The notes under the pieces were generated by a model. The model did not search any database, had not been told where the DNA came from, and saw only the letters and a program-made list of their open reading frames with translations. From assembly GCF_000285595.1 (NCBI RefSeq), contig NZ_HE611064.1, positions 952,001-1,016,000 on the forward strand: 64,000 nt of DNA, read 5' to 3'. A program made the translations under genes and the position numbers. Of this stretch, positions 16,846 through 26,710 are shown piece after piece; the stretch's first letter is position 1, and each line of letters opens with the position of its first letter. The DNA comes from Kurthia senegalensis (lineage in GTDB: Bacteria; Bacillota; Bacilli; Bacillales_A; Planococcaceae).

Positions 16846-17715
16846 TTATTTCACGACGTAGTAATCAACTTGTCCTTTAACGACAAAACCAGCTTGTTGA
16901 TATAAGCGAAGTGCGTCTACGTTATCTAATTCAACGTCTAACAGCACCCATTTCAACCCTTTTTGAACGGCTTCTGTTTGTGCCCAGTTCAATAAAGTCG
17001 TACCGATTCCAGAACGACGGTATCCAGGTTCTACTGTGAAAGCCGTAACCCAAAGTTCGTCTTCTCGAACAGTCGTTGAAATCGTACCAACCGGCACGTT
17101 ATCTTCTACGTACATCATCAACTGCATATGTTTATTTTTTTCTGTTTGCGCAATTAGTTGTTCCGTTTCTTCTGCTAAGTCACTGAAACCTAATTCCATC
17201 ATATGTTGCAACGCTAAATAATCGGCTTGTTCGTATGGACGAATTTCATCATCCTCAGGTAATTGAACTGTTTTTTCTTCTGCTACCGCTTGTAACGTCG
17301 CTTCTGAAGAACTGTATTCGTAACCAAGTGCTGTTAAAAAGCCCTTCGCCGCGTCACTCGGATAGCTCGTTGCCATTTCTCCAGAAGATTGACGTTCTGT
17401 TAAGCTACTTTTAAACGTCTCAACGAGTTTACGACCGATGCCTTGACGACGATGTTTCGCGTCGACAACAGCCGCCCATTCATACGTATTTAAACCGAAT
17501 AAATCAAGGGCACTTAAAGCACCGACTAATAAATCTTCATCGTTATACACAAGACTCATGAAGCCACGTTGTTCCGTTGCTTGCCAAAAGTTTTCGTGTA
17601 GTAATGTATTGTATTCAACCGCGTCATTTAATTGAACGCGTTTTAGAAGTTGTTCTACTTCTCGTTTCGTTTCTTCATCTAGAGGATAGGATGCTTTCAT
17701 TGCGAAAAGCTGCAT
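16846..17715 (-). CDS. Double-domain GNAT acetyltransferase
   Basis: The protein has 289 residues with two GNAT domains in tandem. The acetyl-CoA-binding loop appears twice: HRRQGIGRKLVETF in the first half and YRRSGIGTTLLNWAQ in the second, each preceded by the typical beta strand (EWAAVVDAKH, LWVTAFTVEPG). The second domain also has the C-terminal RLYQQAGF motif. The substrate is unknown. ATG 17715 is chosen since AGGTGG lies 8 nt upstream; an in-frame GTG at 17727 would overlap that site. It stands alone. Confidence 0.88.
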   Translation of the reverse strand: MQLFAMKASYPLDEETKREVEQLLKRVQLNDAVEYNTLLHENFWQATEQRGFMSLVYNDEDLLVGALSALDLFGLNTYEWAAVVDAKHRRQGIGRKLVETFKSSLTERQSSGEMATSYPSDAAKGFLTALGYEYSSSEATLQAVAEEKTVQLPEDDEIRPYEQADYLALQHMMELGFSDLAEETEQLIAQTEKNKHMQLMMYVEDNVPVGTISTTVREDELWVTAFTVEPGYRRSGIGTTLLNWAQTEAVQKGLKWVLLDVELDNVDALRLYQQAGFVVKGQVDYYVVK

Positions 17716-17842
17716 GTACAATTCCACCTTTAATCATTTTTTCATAGCTCTCTCTAATGCTCGATGTTCTTTATTTTAACGTATTTACTATCAACTTACA
17801 CATGATTAAGCCGAAAACATTCGAAAAGTACGTATCCACATA

Positions 17843-17882
17843 AGAAAAGACAGCGTCGATTGAAACCTCTTCGCTGTCTTTT
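17843..17882 (-). terminator. Terminator of the ABC exporter-FusB operon
   Basis: AAAGACAGCG and CGCTGTCTTT form a 10-bp stem around a 16-nt loop, with A-rich sequence on the plus strand reading as T on the minus strand. Confidence 0.7.
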
Positions 17883-17892
17883 ACTAACCCCG

Positions 17893-18522
17893 TTATATTA
17901 AATTACGTTGTACGAACGTTTCTAATTTTTCATAATCTGACAAACGTTGATTACACGTCTGCACATTATCACAAATGTAATTGCTATACGCTGTAAATTG
18001 GTCTTCTTTCCCTTTTACTTTCGCAGTAAAAAGATGCACATCCGTTTGTTCATGACAAATCGCGCAAATTCCTTTCGTACGATACTGCGGTTCTGCTACA
18101 CCTCTTAATGCCGTATAATTCCCCTCACGTTCCGTCACGATATATTGACGATGCGTGCGAGAATCGTACCAACTTAAATAACTAATCGCCGTCCAATCTT
18201 GAGATGCGAGATTCGGTATGTGTAACTTTTTTTCTTTTTTAAATAGTGATTGCAATTGTTTCGGCGAAATCGGCTGGAATGGAATCGTATACCGTTTCAA
18301 ACTTTCTATAAACAATTCTGCTCCTACACGATCTTCTATTTGTTCAAATGCTTTCAGTAGTTCCATTTGTGGCATAGTCAGTTGTTGCTCGATTTCACTT
18401 ACAGCAATTCCTTTTACCGCATCTAAAACAGCTGCATCTTGTGAACTCGCTTTCGCCTTTAACACTTTCCACATTTGCTTTTCAATAAAGCGTACATTCG
18501 CTACCGTTAAAAACTGTTCCAC
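17893..18522 (-). CDS. FusB/FusC-family EF-G-binding protein
   Basis: The 209-residue protein matches the two-domain FusB family. The N-terminal helical half ends in a motif close to FusB (YTIPFQPISPKQLQSLFKKEKKLHIP). The C-terminal half carries a four-cysteine zinc site: C153 and C156 (GICAICHEQTDVHLF), then C184 and C190 (YICDNVQTCNQRL). FusB binds elongation factor G and frees ribosomes stalled by fusidic acid; chromosomal homologues in Listeria and Bacillus act similarly. GTG 18522 has AAGGAGGG 6 nt upstream. The gene starts 14 bp after the second ABC exporter gene, so all three should be co-transcribed. Confidence 0.88.
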   Translation of the reverse strand: MEQFLTVANVRFIEKQMWKVLKAKASSQDAAVLDAVKGIAVSEIEQQLTMPQMELLKAFEQIEDRVGAELFIESLKRYTIPFQPISPKQLQSLFKKEKKLHIPNLASQDWTAISYLSWYDSRTHRQYIVTEREGNYTALRGVAEPQYRTKGICAICHEQTDVHLFTAKVKGKEDQFTAYSNYICDNVQTCNQRLSDYEKLETFVQRNLI

Positions 18523-18536
18523 GTCTATCCCTCCTT

Positions 18537-20351
18537 TTAATCTAACGCTGCACCTTGCGTCACCATGTCATAATAACGACCTTTCGCTTCAAGTAACTGC
18601 TGTCGTTCGCCACCTTCGATTAAGCGACCTTTTTCCATAACGAAAATGTAATCTGCATTTTTCACCGTATTTAAACGATGGGCAATGACGATGCTTGTTC
18701 GGTCGACCATCAAACGGTCAAGCGCTTCTTGAATCGCCATTTCTGTCACCGTATCGATGCTTGAAGTCGCTTCATCTAACAGTAAAATAGCAGGGTCGGC
18801 AACGAGAGCACGCGCAATTGATAACAATTGTTTTTGCCCTTGGCTAATATCGCCTCCGTCTTCCGTTAACAAATGATCGTATCCGCCAGCTAACGTTTCA
18901 ATAAACGTATGGGCATTCGCCTGTTTCGCTGCTCGTTCAATTTCTTCATCTGTCGCGTCTAACCGACCGTATCGAATATTTTCACGTACCGAGCCTTCGA
19001 ATAAAAATGGTTCTTGTAAAACGAATGCCATTTGTTTACGCAAGTCACTACGCGTTATTTGTTGAATCGGTCGTTCATCAATTCGAACTTCCCCTTCTTG
19101 CACGTCATAAAATCGTGCAATTAATTGCATAATCGTCGTTTTCCCTGCACCCGTCGCCCCAATTAAAGCCGCGGTTTTCCCTGCCGGAATCGAAAATGAT
19201 AATTGAGAGAGCGTCGGTTCAGCAGTCGTCTTGTCGTAACGGAATGTCACGTGATCAAATTCAATATGACCGTCTAATCGACGTGTAACAGGTAATGTAT
19301 GCCCTTCTTTTTCAATCGGTTCGTCGATAATTTCAAATACGCGTTCTGCCCCAGCAATCGCAGACAAAACATTGTTAAATTGGTTAGCTAAATCATTTAA
19401 TGGACGCGTAAATTGTCGTGCATATTCTGTGAAAATAACGATTGTCCCGACCGATAAATGACCGTTTACAGCGAGGATACCACCAACTAGTGCTACGACT
19501 GCGAAACTAGCGTTATTTAAAAAGTTCATGACTTTCGGGATACCGCCCGAATAAATATTCGCCCAATACCCCGCCTTTTTTAATTCGTCCGATTGTCGTG
19601 TGAAATCGTCAATTAAACGTTGTTCTTGTGAATAAGCTTTTACCGTCAATTGACCTGAAATCGCTTCTTCCACCATACCGTTTAATTTCCCTAAACGTTG
19701 TTGTTGTAATTTAAATAGTGGTCCTGTACGTCGCGTAATCCATCGCGTCGCAAAAAACATCACTGGAATAATAAGCATCGTAATAACCGTTAGTAATGGA
19801 CTCAGCGTTAGCATAACAATGACGGTTCCTGTAATGACAAGAATGCTTGAGAACACTTGGATAAATGTCGTATTCAGCGTTGCACTCACATTGTCCATAT
19901 CGTTCGTCATCCTACTCATTAATTCCCCGTGTTGCTTGCGATCAAAAAATGAGATTGGGAGCTTTTGAAACTGCTCGAATAAATCCGTTCTCATACGATA
20001 AACTGTTTGTTGTGCAATATCGATCATCCAATAGTTTTGTAAAAATAAAGCGCCCGATAACAAAATATAACTAATGGCGAGTACGACTAAAATCGTTAAA
20101 ATACCTTTCAACTCTTTTGGCACGATGTAATCATCAATCAAGCGTCCAATTAAGTACGGACCTAGCAATTGAAGTATCGAACTTAAAACAACCATCGCAA
20201 GTACGACTAAAAGTAAAAAGCGTTGCTCGTCTACGTACTGCCAAATACGTTTTAACGTAGCACCCATATTCGTTGCTTTGTCTCGTTTTTTCTTTTGTCG
20301 TTGCAACATATCTTTCGTTAAAATCGGTTCATAGCCAAAAGGTTTAAACAT
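18537..20351 (-). CDS. ABC exporter half-transporter, catalytically competent partner (YheH/BmrD-like)
   Basis: The protein has 604 residues. Six transmembrane helices (about 45-320) precede an ATPase domain with Walker A GATGAGKTT, Walker B plus catalytic Glu (AILLLDEATSSID) and a normal H-loop (IVIAHRLNTV). Its signature reads ISQGQKQ instead of LSGGQ, common in the BmrD-type subunit. It pairs with the product of the overlapping upstream gene as a heterodimeric multidrug exporter. ATG 20351 is chosen because AGGAGGTGG stands 6 nt upstream, and the ATG overlaps the upstream stop (ATGTTTAA), which indicates translational coupling; the longer frame to 20381 lies inside the upstream gene. Confidence 0.92.
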   Translation of the reverse strand: MFKPFGYEPILTKDMLQRQKKKRDKATNMGATLKRIWQYVDEQRFLLLVVLAMVVLSSILQLLGPYLIGRLIDDYIVPKELKGILTILVVLAISYILLSGALFLQNYWMIDIAQQTVYRMRTDLFEQFQKLPISFFDRKQHGELMSRMTNDMDNVSATLNTTFIQVFSSILVITGTVIVMLTLSPLLTVITMLIIPVMFFATRWITRRTGPLFKLQQQRLGKLNGMVEEAISGQLTVKAYSQEQRLIDDFTRQSDELKKAGYWANIYSGGIPKVMNFLNNASFAVVALVGGILAVNGHLSVGTIVIFTEYARQFTRPLNDLANQFNNVLSAIAGAERVFEIIDEPIEKEGHTLPVTRRLDGHIEFDHVTFRYDKTTAEPTLSQLSFSIPAGKTAALIGATGAGKTTIMQLIARFYDVQEGEVRIDERPIQQITRSDLRKQMAFVLQEPFLFEGSVRENIRYGRLDATDEEIERAAKQANAHTFIETLAGGYDHLLTEDGGDISQGQKQLLSIARALVADPAILLLDEATSSIDTVTEMAIQEALDRLMVDRTSIVIAHRLNTVKNADYIFVMEKGRLIEGGERQQLLEAKGRYYDMVTQGAALD

Positions 20352-22062
20352 CGGAATCCACCTCCTGTTGAGATGCGACAATCGATTGGTACAGCGACGA
20401 TTGTTGCATTAATTGTTCATGTGAACCGATGGCAACGATTTCACCTTGTTCCATTAACATAATACGGTCTGTCGCGCGTGCCGTATGAATTTTTTGTGTT
20501 ACGACGAGCAATGTTGCTCGTTCATTTTGTAAGTTATCCCACAATTTCTTCTCCGTTCGAACGTCTAAAGCACTCATACTATCATCAAACAAGAGAATCG
20601 TTGGTTTTCGAATGAGCGCGCGTGCAATCGCCATACGTTGCTTTTGCCCACCTGATAAGTTCACACCTTTTTGACCAATTTTCGTCTCATAACCATCATC
20701 AAATTGCATAATACTTTCATGAATTTGAGCTTTTTGACAAGCGTCGATTACTTCTTCAAGCGTCGCATCTTGCTTGCCCCATACGATGTTATCAAAAATG
20801 GTTCCTGTGAAAAGTAGGGAACGCTGCGGTACGAAACCGATACGTTCTCGCAATGCCGGAAGTTGCCATTGTTTCAACGGTAGGTTTTCGACAGAAACTT
20901 CTCCAGCCGTTGCGTCATATAAACGTGGTATTAATTGTAACAATGAACTTTTACCCGAACCTGTTGCGCCCATAATCGCAATCTTTTCTCCTTTTTGAAT
21001 ATCAAAAGAGATGTTTCGTAACACGTCCTTCCCTCCATTTTCATATTGAAAATGAACGTCATGGAATGAGATCGCTCGTTGCGTTTTTTGAACTAGGGGC
21101 ATTTCGCCTTCTAGCGACGTTTCATTTATATCTAACACTTCTTCCATTCGATTTGCGGAAGATTTTGCTCGTGCGAATAGTACGATAATAAATGCAAACA
21201 TGCTGAAGTTTCCTGTAATGCGCAGCGCATAGTTAATCATCGCGACTAAGTCACCTACTTGTACTTCATTCGCTCGAATTTGTTCTGCACCGAGCCAAAT
21301 AATAACTAATAAAGCACCGTTCATTACGACGAGTAAAATTGGTTGGATTAACTCCATTAATTGAAATGCTTTTGCAGAATTTTGCTTCAAAGCATCTGCG
21401 ATTTTAGCAAATCTCGAAGCTTCATACGTCCCTCTCATATACGCTTTAATTAAGCGCATCGCCTGTAAATTTTCTTGAATCACGCGATTCACTCGATCGA
21501 TTGAGCGTTGGACGATTCCAAAATTACGCCATCCGATTTTCACCATAAAGAACAAGAATAATAGTAAAAAAGGAAATGGAATAACGAGATAAAAAGCGAG
21601 TTTCACATTGACAAAGAACGCTAAGATGAAACTACCGATGACGACAAGTGGTGCTCGAAGCATGAAACGCATACTCATGAAAAATACTTGCTGGACTTGC
21701 GTCACGTCATTCGTCAAACGTGTAATCAATGCCGATGTTGGAAATTTCAAAAAATTAATCATAGAAAGTGATTGTACTTTTTTAAACAATGCTACACGTA
21801 AATCATACGCGAAGCTTTGCGCAGCATGTGCAGAAAAAAAGGAATTCGATAATCCGGCTAAAAATGCTAAAACACTCAACCCAACCATGACACTTCCCCA
21901 AACGACAACATAGCGTAAATCATTTTTTAAAATACCTTCATCAACGATTTTTCCGATGATTAACGGCTGGATTAATTCTACCGCTAATTCAACGAGCATA
22001 AATGCGAGTGCAATGATAGCAGGCCATTTGTATGGACCCATAAACGACATGATTTTTTTCAT
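20344..22062 (-). CDS. ABC exporter half-transporter with degenerate ATPase site (YheI/BmrC-like)
   Basis: The protein has 572 residues with six transmembrane helices (about 13-300) and an ATPase domain with Walker A GATGSGKSS and a canonical signature (NLSGGQKQRMAIARAL). The residue after Walker B is Asp instead of catalytic Glu (ILLFDDSMSALD), and the H-loop His is Gln (LLVVTQKIHTA). This asymmetry is known from heterodimeric exporters such as BmrCD, where one of the two ATP sites is degenerate. In B. subtilis, bmrCD is induced by ribosome-targeting antibiotics through a leader ORF; a possible short leader ORF is seen upstream here too. It is the first gene of a three-gene operon ending in the FusB-like gene. 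Confidence 0.92.
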   Translation of the reverse strand: MKKIMSFMGPYKWPAIIALAFMLVELAVELIQPLIIGKIVDEGILKNDLRYVVVWGSVMVGLSVLAFLAGLSNSFFSAHAAQSFAYDLRVALFKKVQSLSMINFLKFPTSALITRLTNDVTQVQQVFFMSMRFMLRAPLVVIGSFILAFFVNVKLAFYLVIPFPFLLLFLFFMVKIGWRNFGIVQRSIDRVNRVIQENLQAMRLIKAYMRGTYEASRFAKIADALKQNSAKAFQLMELIQPILLVVMNGALLVIIWLGAEQIRANEVQVGDLVAMINYALRITGNFSMFAFIIVLFARAKSSANRMEEVLDINETSLEGEMPLVQKTQRAISFHDVHFQYENGGKDVLRNISFDIQKGEKIAIMGATGSGKSSLLQLIPRLYDATAGEVSVENLPLKQWQLPALRERIGFVPQRSLLFTGTIFDNIVWGKQDATLEEVIDACQKAQIHESIMQFDDGYETKIGQKGVNLSGGQKQRMAIARALIRKPTILLFDDSMSALDVRTEKKLWDNLQNERATLLVVTQKIHTARATDRIMLMEQGEIVAIGSHEQLMQQSSLYQSIVASQQEVDSDV

Positions 22063-22124
22063 CGCTCTCGTCCCTTCTATGTTTTTTTATTCATTCTATT
22101 TCTTATTATGCCATATTATTTTCG

Positions 22125-22187
22125 CTAGATACGACTAAAATTCCACAAAAATGGGAATAGAATAATAGCGATAAAAATTTCTAGCAT
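22125..22187 (-). CDS. Possible 20-residue leader peptide upstream of the ABC exporter operon
   Basis: A short minus-strand frame encodes MLEIFIAIILFPFLWNFSRI. AAAAGGA lies 5 nt before its ATG, a respectable ribosome binding site in an otherwise AT-rich region. It ends about 60 bp upstream of the exporter start, in the same direction. It is hydrophobic and could be a translated attenuator ORF or a small membrane peptide. No clear terminator hairpin lies between it and the exporter, so the regulatory idea is inference. Confidence 0.3.
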   Translation of the reverse strand: MLEIFIAIILFPFLWNFSRI

Positions 22188-22495
22188 TTTTATCCTTTTA
22201 TTTTTTATTTTTATACTATGCCAAAAGTTTAAAAAACTAAATTAATATGTCGTTAATTATTATTTTTCTTCTATATTTAAAGTTTTTTAATTTCTTATAA
22301 TAAAGTATAAATACTTATTATCTATTTAAAATAAATTATTTTATTACTTATCTTTTTTTAAAAAAATAGTTCTTTATAATCTTTTTTGTTTTATTTTTAA
22401 ACAAACTTTTATATCAGTTATTATATTTTTAATCGAATTAATACTATTAGTTTCCCGACAATAGAAAGAATTTGCCAATCGTCTCATTGTAATTG
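22188..22495. other. Very AT-rich intergenic region between divergent genes
   Basis: About 300 bp of extremely AT-rich sequence separates the exporter operon from the PAS/EAL gene. It holds no supportable ORF beyond the short leader candidate; it should contain the exporter promoter. Confidence 0.4.
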
Positions 22496-22524
22496 GTGAC
22501 TTATCGACCATTTTTCTTTATAAT
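22496..22524 (+). promoter_or_regulatory. Promoter of the PAS-GGDEF-EAL gene
   Basis: GTGACT and TATAAT with a 17-bp spacer, 38 bp before the start codon. The -10 is perfect, the -35 matches 4 of 6. Confidence 0.5.
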
Positions 22525-22561
22525 AGATTTTATTACTGACATTCAAGGAGTCGTTGTATAC

Positions 22562-24564
22562 ATGGATGAACTCAAAAGTATTTTTCAACATGCCAATCCT
22601 ATTTTGAATTATACTTCTAACGCAATGGTTATTTTAGACCATGAAGGTGAAATTATTTCATGGAATCACCAAAGCGAGGAGCTATTCGGCTATAGTGCAG
22701 AACAGATGGTAGGTCTTAATATTCACATACCTCCTCATCATTCGGAGCAATTAACTGAATTATTTAATGCGAGTTTACGCTCACACAAAGAACAAATTTC
22801 AGAAAACCTTACACTTGAAACACAAAACAATAAATTAATTCAGCTGACAGCTTTTGCGAAAGCCGTCACGATCAAAGACGAGCGTTTCGTTATGATTCGA
22901 TTCACCGCAACACATAAATCAGAGAAAAATGCTGCCTCTGAATTAAATTGTTTACGCAATGGATTAGAAGAATCATTTATGGTACTAGAATTAGATCATG
23001 AAGGTCTTATTAACTTTGCGAATCCCCTTTATTTAAAATATAGCAAATGGACACCTAAGCGTATTTTAGGGAAAACATTATGGCAAATGTTCCCGCAAAC
23101 AGAACAGGGCATTAACAAAGTGAATGAAATTTGGAATATCGTTCACGGCGGACATATTTGGCAAGGTGAAGTTGAAAAAGCCGCGAAAGATGGCACTTCT
23201 TATTGGGTAGAACTCATCGCTATTCCCGTTTCATCGAACAATAGCTCACCGGACTATTTCTTAATTTTAGCGACGGACATTACGGAAAAAAATTATTACA
23301 ACAACGTCTTGAAAAAATCGCCTACATTGACCAAGAAACAGGTTTAATGAACCGCTATCGTTTAGAACAAATCGTCAACGAAATGATCGATACGAAGCAA
23401 CATTTCACATTTGTTTATTTAAGCATCGATAAATTTTATTCATTAAAAGAACTGTATAGCGAGCAAATGGAGTCTATTTTATTACAAGAATTTACGAATC
23501 GTTTAAAAATGTATTTCCAAGATAGTGTTATGGCACGTATTACGATTAACGACTTCGCTATTTTGACGCCACTCGGTGAATGGTTCATTCAAGGTTTCTT
23601 GGCATATTTAGAACAACATCCTATTTACATCGAGGGAATCGCACTACCATTAACAGTATGTGGTGGTATTTCAAAATATCCTGAAGATCAACAAACATTT
23701 AATCATTTATTAAAAGCTTCACATGAAATCATTAATAAAATGCATTCTGATGGTGGTAGCACGATTTCAAGCCTTTCTACAGCAGACCATAAAGCACTAA
23801 GTCGCCGTGCAATGATAGAGAAACGCTTATTAATCGCGTTGGACCAAAAAGATTTAAAAGTACTGTACCAACCACAATTAAATTTAAAAACGAAGAAAAT
23901 TGAAGGTGTCGAAGCACTCGTTCGTTGGGAAGATTCTGAGCTAGGTATTATCCCACCAGACGTGTTAATTCCAATTGCTGAAGAAACTGGTTTAATTAAT
24001 GAAATTGGTACATTTATGCTTGAAAAAGCGTGCGAACAAGCCGTCATTTGGAAGAAAAAAGGACATACTATTTTCGTTAGTGTGAACTCATCTGTTCGTG
24101 AATTCCGCGACAAAAATATGGTTAAAATTATTCGTGGCGTACTCGATAAAACTGGTTGTCCTGCTAGTCTCTTACAAATCGAAATTACCGAAAAATTCGC
24201 TCTAGAAGCAGAAGCAGAAGGGTCGATCATTAAGCAAATGAAACAATTGCAAACAGATGGTGTTCGTTTTGTCCTTGATGACTTCGGTACAGGCTACGCA
24301 TCATTCCGTTACATGCAGCTTCTTCCACTTGAAGAATTTAAAATCGATAAAATGTTTATCGCAACACTCGCTTACCAACAAAAAACACAAAAACTAATTC
24401 ACGGTATGATTCAATTTGGCCATTCGTTAAACATGCGTGTTTTAGCAGAAGGCGTCGAAACAGAAGAACAACTCGATTTATTGACACAGTACAATTGTAA
24501 TGCTGCGCAAGGATATCATATTAGTCGTCCTATCGATGCAAATGAAATTAGCAAACTTCTATAA
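22562..24564 (+). pseudogene. PAS-PAS-GGDEF-EAL c-di-GMP phosphodiesterase, split by a frameshift
   Basis: Two overlapping frames make one protein of about 667 residues. The first (22562-23347) has two PAS domains (about 1-118 and 130-245). The second (23347-24564) has a degenerate GGDEF domain (INDFA where GGDEF is expected) and an EAL domain with intact metal and catalytic motifs: EALVRW, IEITE, DDFGTGYAS, KIDK, AEGVE and QGYHISRP. So it should be a c-di-GMP phosphodiesterase. At 23286-23292 the run is A7; A8, or a -1 shift on A AAA AAT, would give KKLLQQRLEKIAYIDQETGL, the usual PAS-to-GGDEF linker. The frames meet as TAATG. ATG 22562 has AAGGAG about 11 nt upstream. It may be a real break, a slippage-expressed gene or a base-calling error. 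Confidence 0.85.
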
Positions 24565-24585
24565 CAAGTAATTACTAAAAATTGG

Positions 24586-24622
24586 AACACGAATTGCTTA
24601 TAATGGCACTTCGTGTTTTTTT
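24586..24622 (+). terminator. Terminator after the EAL gene
   Basis: AACACGAA and TTCGTGTT form an 8-bp stem around a 16-nt loop followed by T7. Confidence 0.7.
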
Positions 24623-24675
24623 CATTTCATGTAACAATAAAGAGAGTATGTAAAAAATTACAAGGAGGGTCTATC

Positions 24676-26026
24676 ATGTCCTCACCGAAAACAAAATTAA
24701 GTACACTCAACCTTTTGCTAGCGCTCCTATTTATTTCGTTTTTGAGCTTATTTTTCGTACTATTCCACAATTACCAAAAAACGCAACTTGTTGAAGCGAA
24801 TGAACCGGTATCAAATGGAGAAATGAACAAAAAAGTAAATGATGAAACGAATGAAGAAGTAAATAAAAACACGGACACCGTAACGATTCAGAAAAAATAT
24901 AGCCCTTATAAAGGGATCCAAATTGTGACTGAGCGCTCCAAAGCCGATCATTACACACTCACCTATCCAGAAACGACAAATACATCCGTCAATCGAGCAA
25001 TTAAAAAGAAACTATATGCTTATAGAGATGCGTATTTAGCTTCTGGAAATCAAAATTTCAACGGCACTTTGGCAATAACAAAATCGGCTAAATACGTAAC
25101 ATTTTCATTTAAAAATAAAGAACAACTCGCGACAAATCAAAAAGAAAAAATTACGACTTCGTTTATTACATATGATACGAAAAACGCGAAAATTGTAACA
25201 TTAGACCATATTTTAACGAAACAAGAATTGTTGCGCCTTTCAAAACTATCGAGCTATGCTTTACAACAAAAAAGGTCCCCTTACAAAAAGCGAATAAACT
25301 AACGGCACCAATGTGGAAAAATTATTCAAAATTCGTCCTCGACGGCACGAACATTAAAATCCATTACGCTCCTAGTATCGTTCAGAAAAAAGCTCCTCTA
25401 TTTCAATTCCGTTAAAAGAAGTCTACTCAAAAACGCCTAAAAAACCGATTGCTTCTTTAAAATCAAACGGTCAAAGAGTCGTAGCACTTACTTTTGACGA
25501 TGGACCTCATCCGAAAAATACGCCTAAAATTTTAGCGACACTTAAAAAACACGAAGCGACGGCTACTTTTTATATGCTCGGCAGCTTAGTGAACGAACAT
25601 CCTTCTATTACTAAAGACGTTTTCAATGCGGGACATGAAATCGGAAATCATTCGTACAGTCACGAAAATTTATCGACACTTTCTGCTAAGAATGCCTTGA
25701 AAAATATTAATAAAACGAATGCCATCATTAAAGCAACAACCGGTTTTGAGCCATTAACTGTTCGTCCTCCTTATGGGGCACGAAATGTCAAAATGGAAAA
25801 ATCGATGCATCAACCAATCGCTATTTGGGACATCGATACACTTGATTGGAAAACCCGAAACGGGGCAACGACATTCCAACGTATTAAAGATAGCGTTCAT
25901 TCAGGATGCATTATTTTAATGCATGACATTCAACCTTCTTCTGCAGAAGAATTGGATGAAATTTTAACGTATCTTGATCGTAAAGGCTATTCATACGTCA
26001 CGATTTCTCAACTGCAAGCAAATTAA
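24676..26026 (+). pseudogene. PdaC-like polysaccharide deacetylase, interrupted by two frameshifts
   Basis: Joined across two breaks, the gene encodes about 450 residues (B. subtilis PdaC 467): a membrane anchor (about 10-32), a DUF3298/DUF4163-type domain and a NodB polysaccharide deacetylase domain. NodB motifs are intact: TFDDGPH, HSYSH, RPPYG, DTLDW and MHD. The first frame stops at 25302. The correct frame resumes (VPLQKANKLTAPMW) if the A6 run at 25268-25273 is read as A7. That frame stops near 25413, and the next (SIPLKEVYSK, leading into LTFDDGPH) resumes if the A6 run at 25386-25391 is A7. PdaC deacetylates N-acetylmuramic acid in peptidoglycan. AAGGAGGG precedes ATG 24676. As written the gene is inactive. 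Confidence 0.85.
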
Positions 26027-26048
26027 AAAGAGGCTGGGACAAAACCCT

Positions 26049-26109
26049 AGCCAATAAGAAAAGACATTCACGATTTGAATAAAATCGTGAATGTCTTTTC
26101 TTATTGGCT
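26049..26109. repeat. 28-bp perfect inverted repeat at the left end of the IS remnant
   Basis: AGCCAATAAGAAAAGACATT... and its exact complement face each other across a 5-nt loop (GAATA). It is far longer than a usual terminator stem. Confidence 0.9.
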
Positions 26110-26347
26110 TGTCAGCCGTTGTTCATCGTTTCGGCCGACGCTTTTCGCGGGCATGGCTCCATCTAATTTTTTTCGCGAGGGCGCGAAAAAAATGGATATT
26201 TCGCTCGTGCTGTTCCCGCAGAAGTCGCGTCCTCCACTCCGAACAACTTTTATATACTTCTATCAAAAATTCCTTATAGAAAAAAGGACAATTCCTGTTA
26301 AAATTTAAGTATCCTACTACCAAATCTCAAACGAAAGAAGTGTCCTT

Positions 26348-26710
26348 ATGTTTAAAAATTATAACATGAATCAACTCATATTGCCGCTAGATTTAGAAGT
26401 AAAATTACAAAAAAATGATATTGCCTTTCATATTCACCATCTCGTAGAAAGTATTCCAAGAGAAGCTTTCAGAACCAAAAACAGCTTGAGATCTATCGTC
26501 AACGTAAAATCGACGTAGAACCAATTTTTGGATTTCTGAAAGCTAATTTAGGTTCACTCGATTTTCCGTTCGAGGAAAATCGAAAGTAAAAAACGAAATT
26601 GGCCTCGCATTAATGGCAACAAACTTAAGAAAATGCACAATAGGTGATGTCAAATTCGACATCACCTTCTCTATTAGAGGCTGGAATTTCCACTTATGTC
26701 CCAGCCTCTT
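26348..26710 (+). pseudogene. IS1182-family transposase remnant
   Basis: The start is intact (MFKNYNMNQLILPLDLEVKL, then NDIAFHIHHLVESIPREAF), typical of IS1182 transposases. After about 44 codons the frame jumps to the C-terminal part (QLEIYRQRKIDVEPIFGFLK in another frame, then VKNEIGLALMATNLRKC in a third). The catalytic core is deleted. At least two further frameshifts are present. Confidence 0.88.

Noticed and set aside
26075..26308. ORFs of 60-77 codons inside the IS remnant (plus and minus).
   Set aside because: They run across the hairpins of the element and lack ribosome binding sites; they are not transposase sequence.
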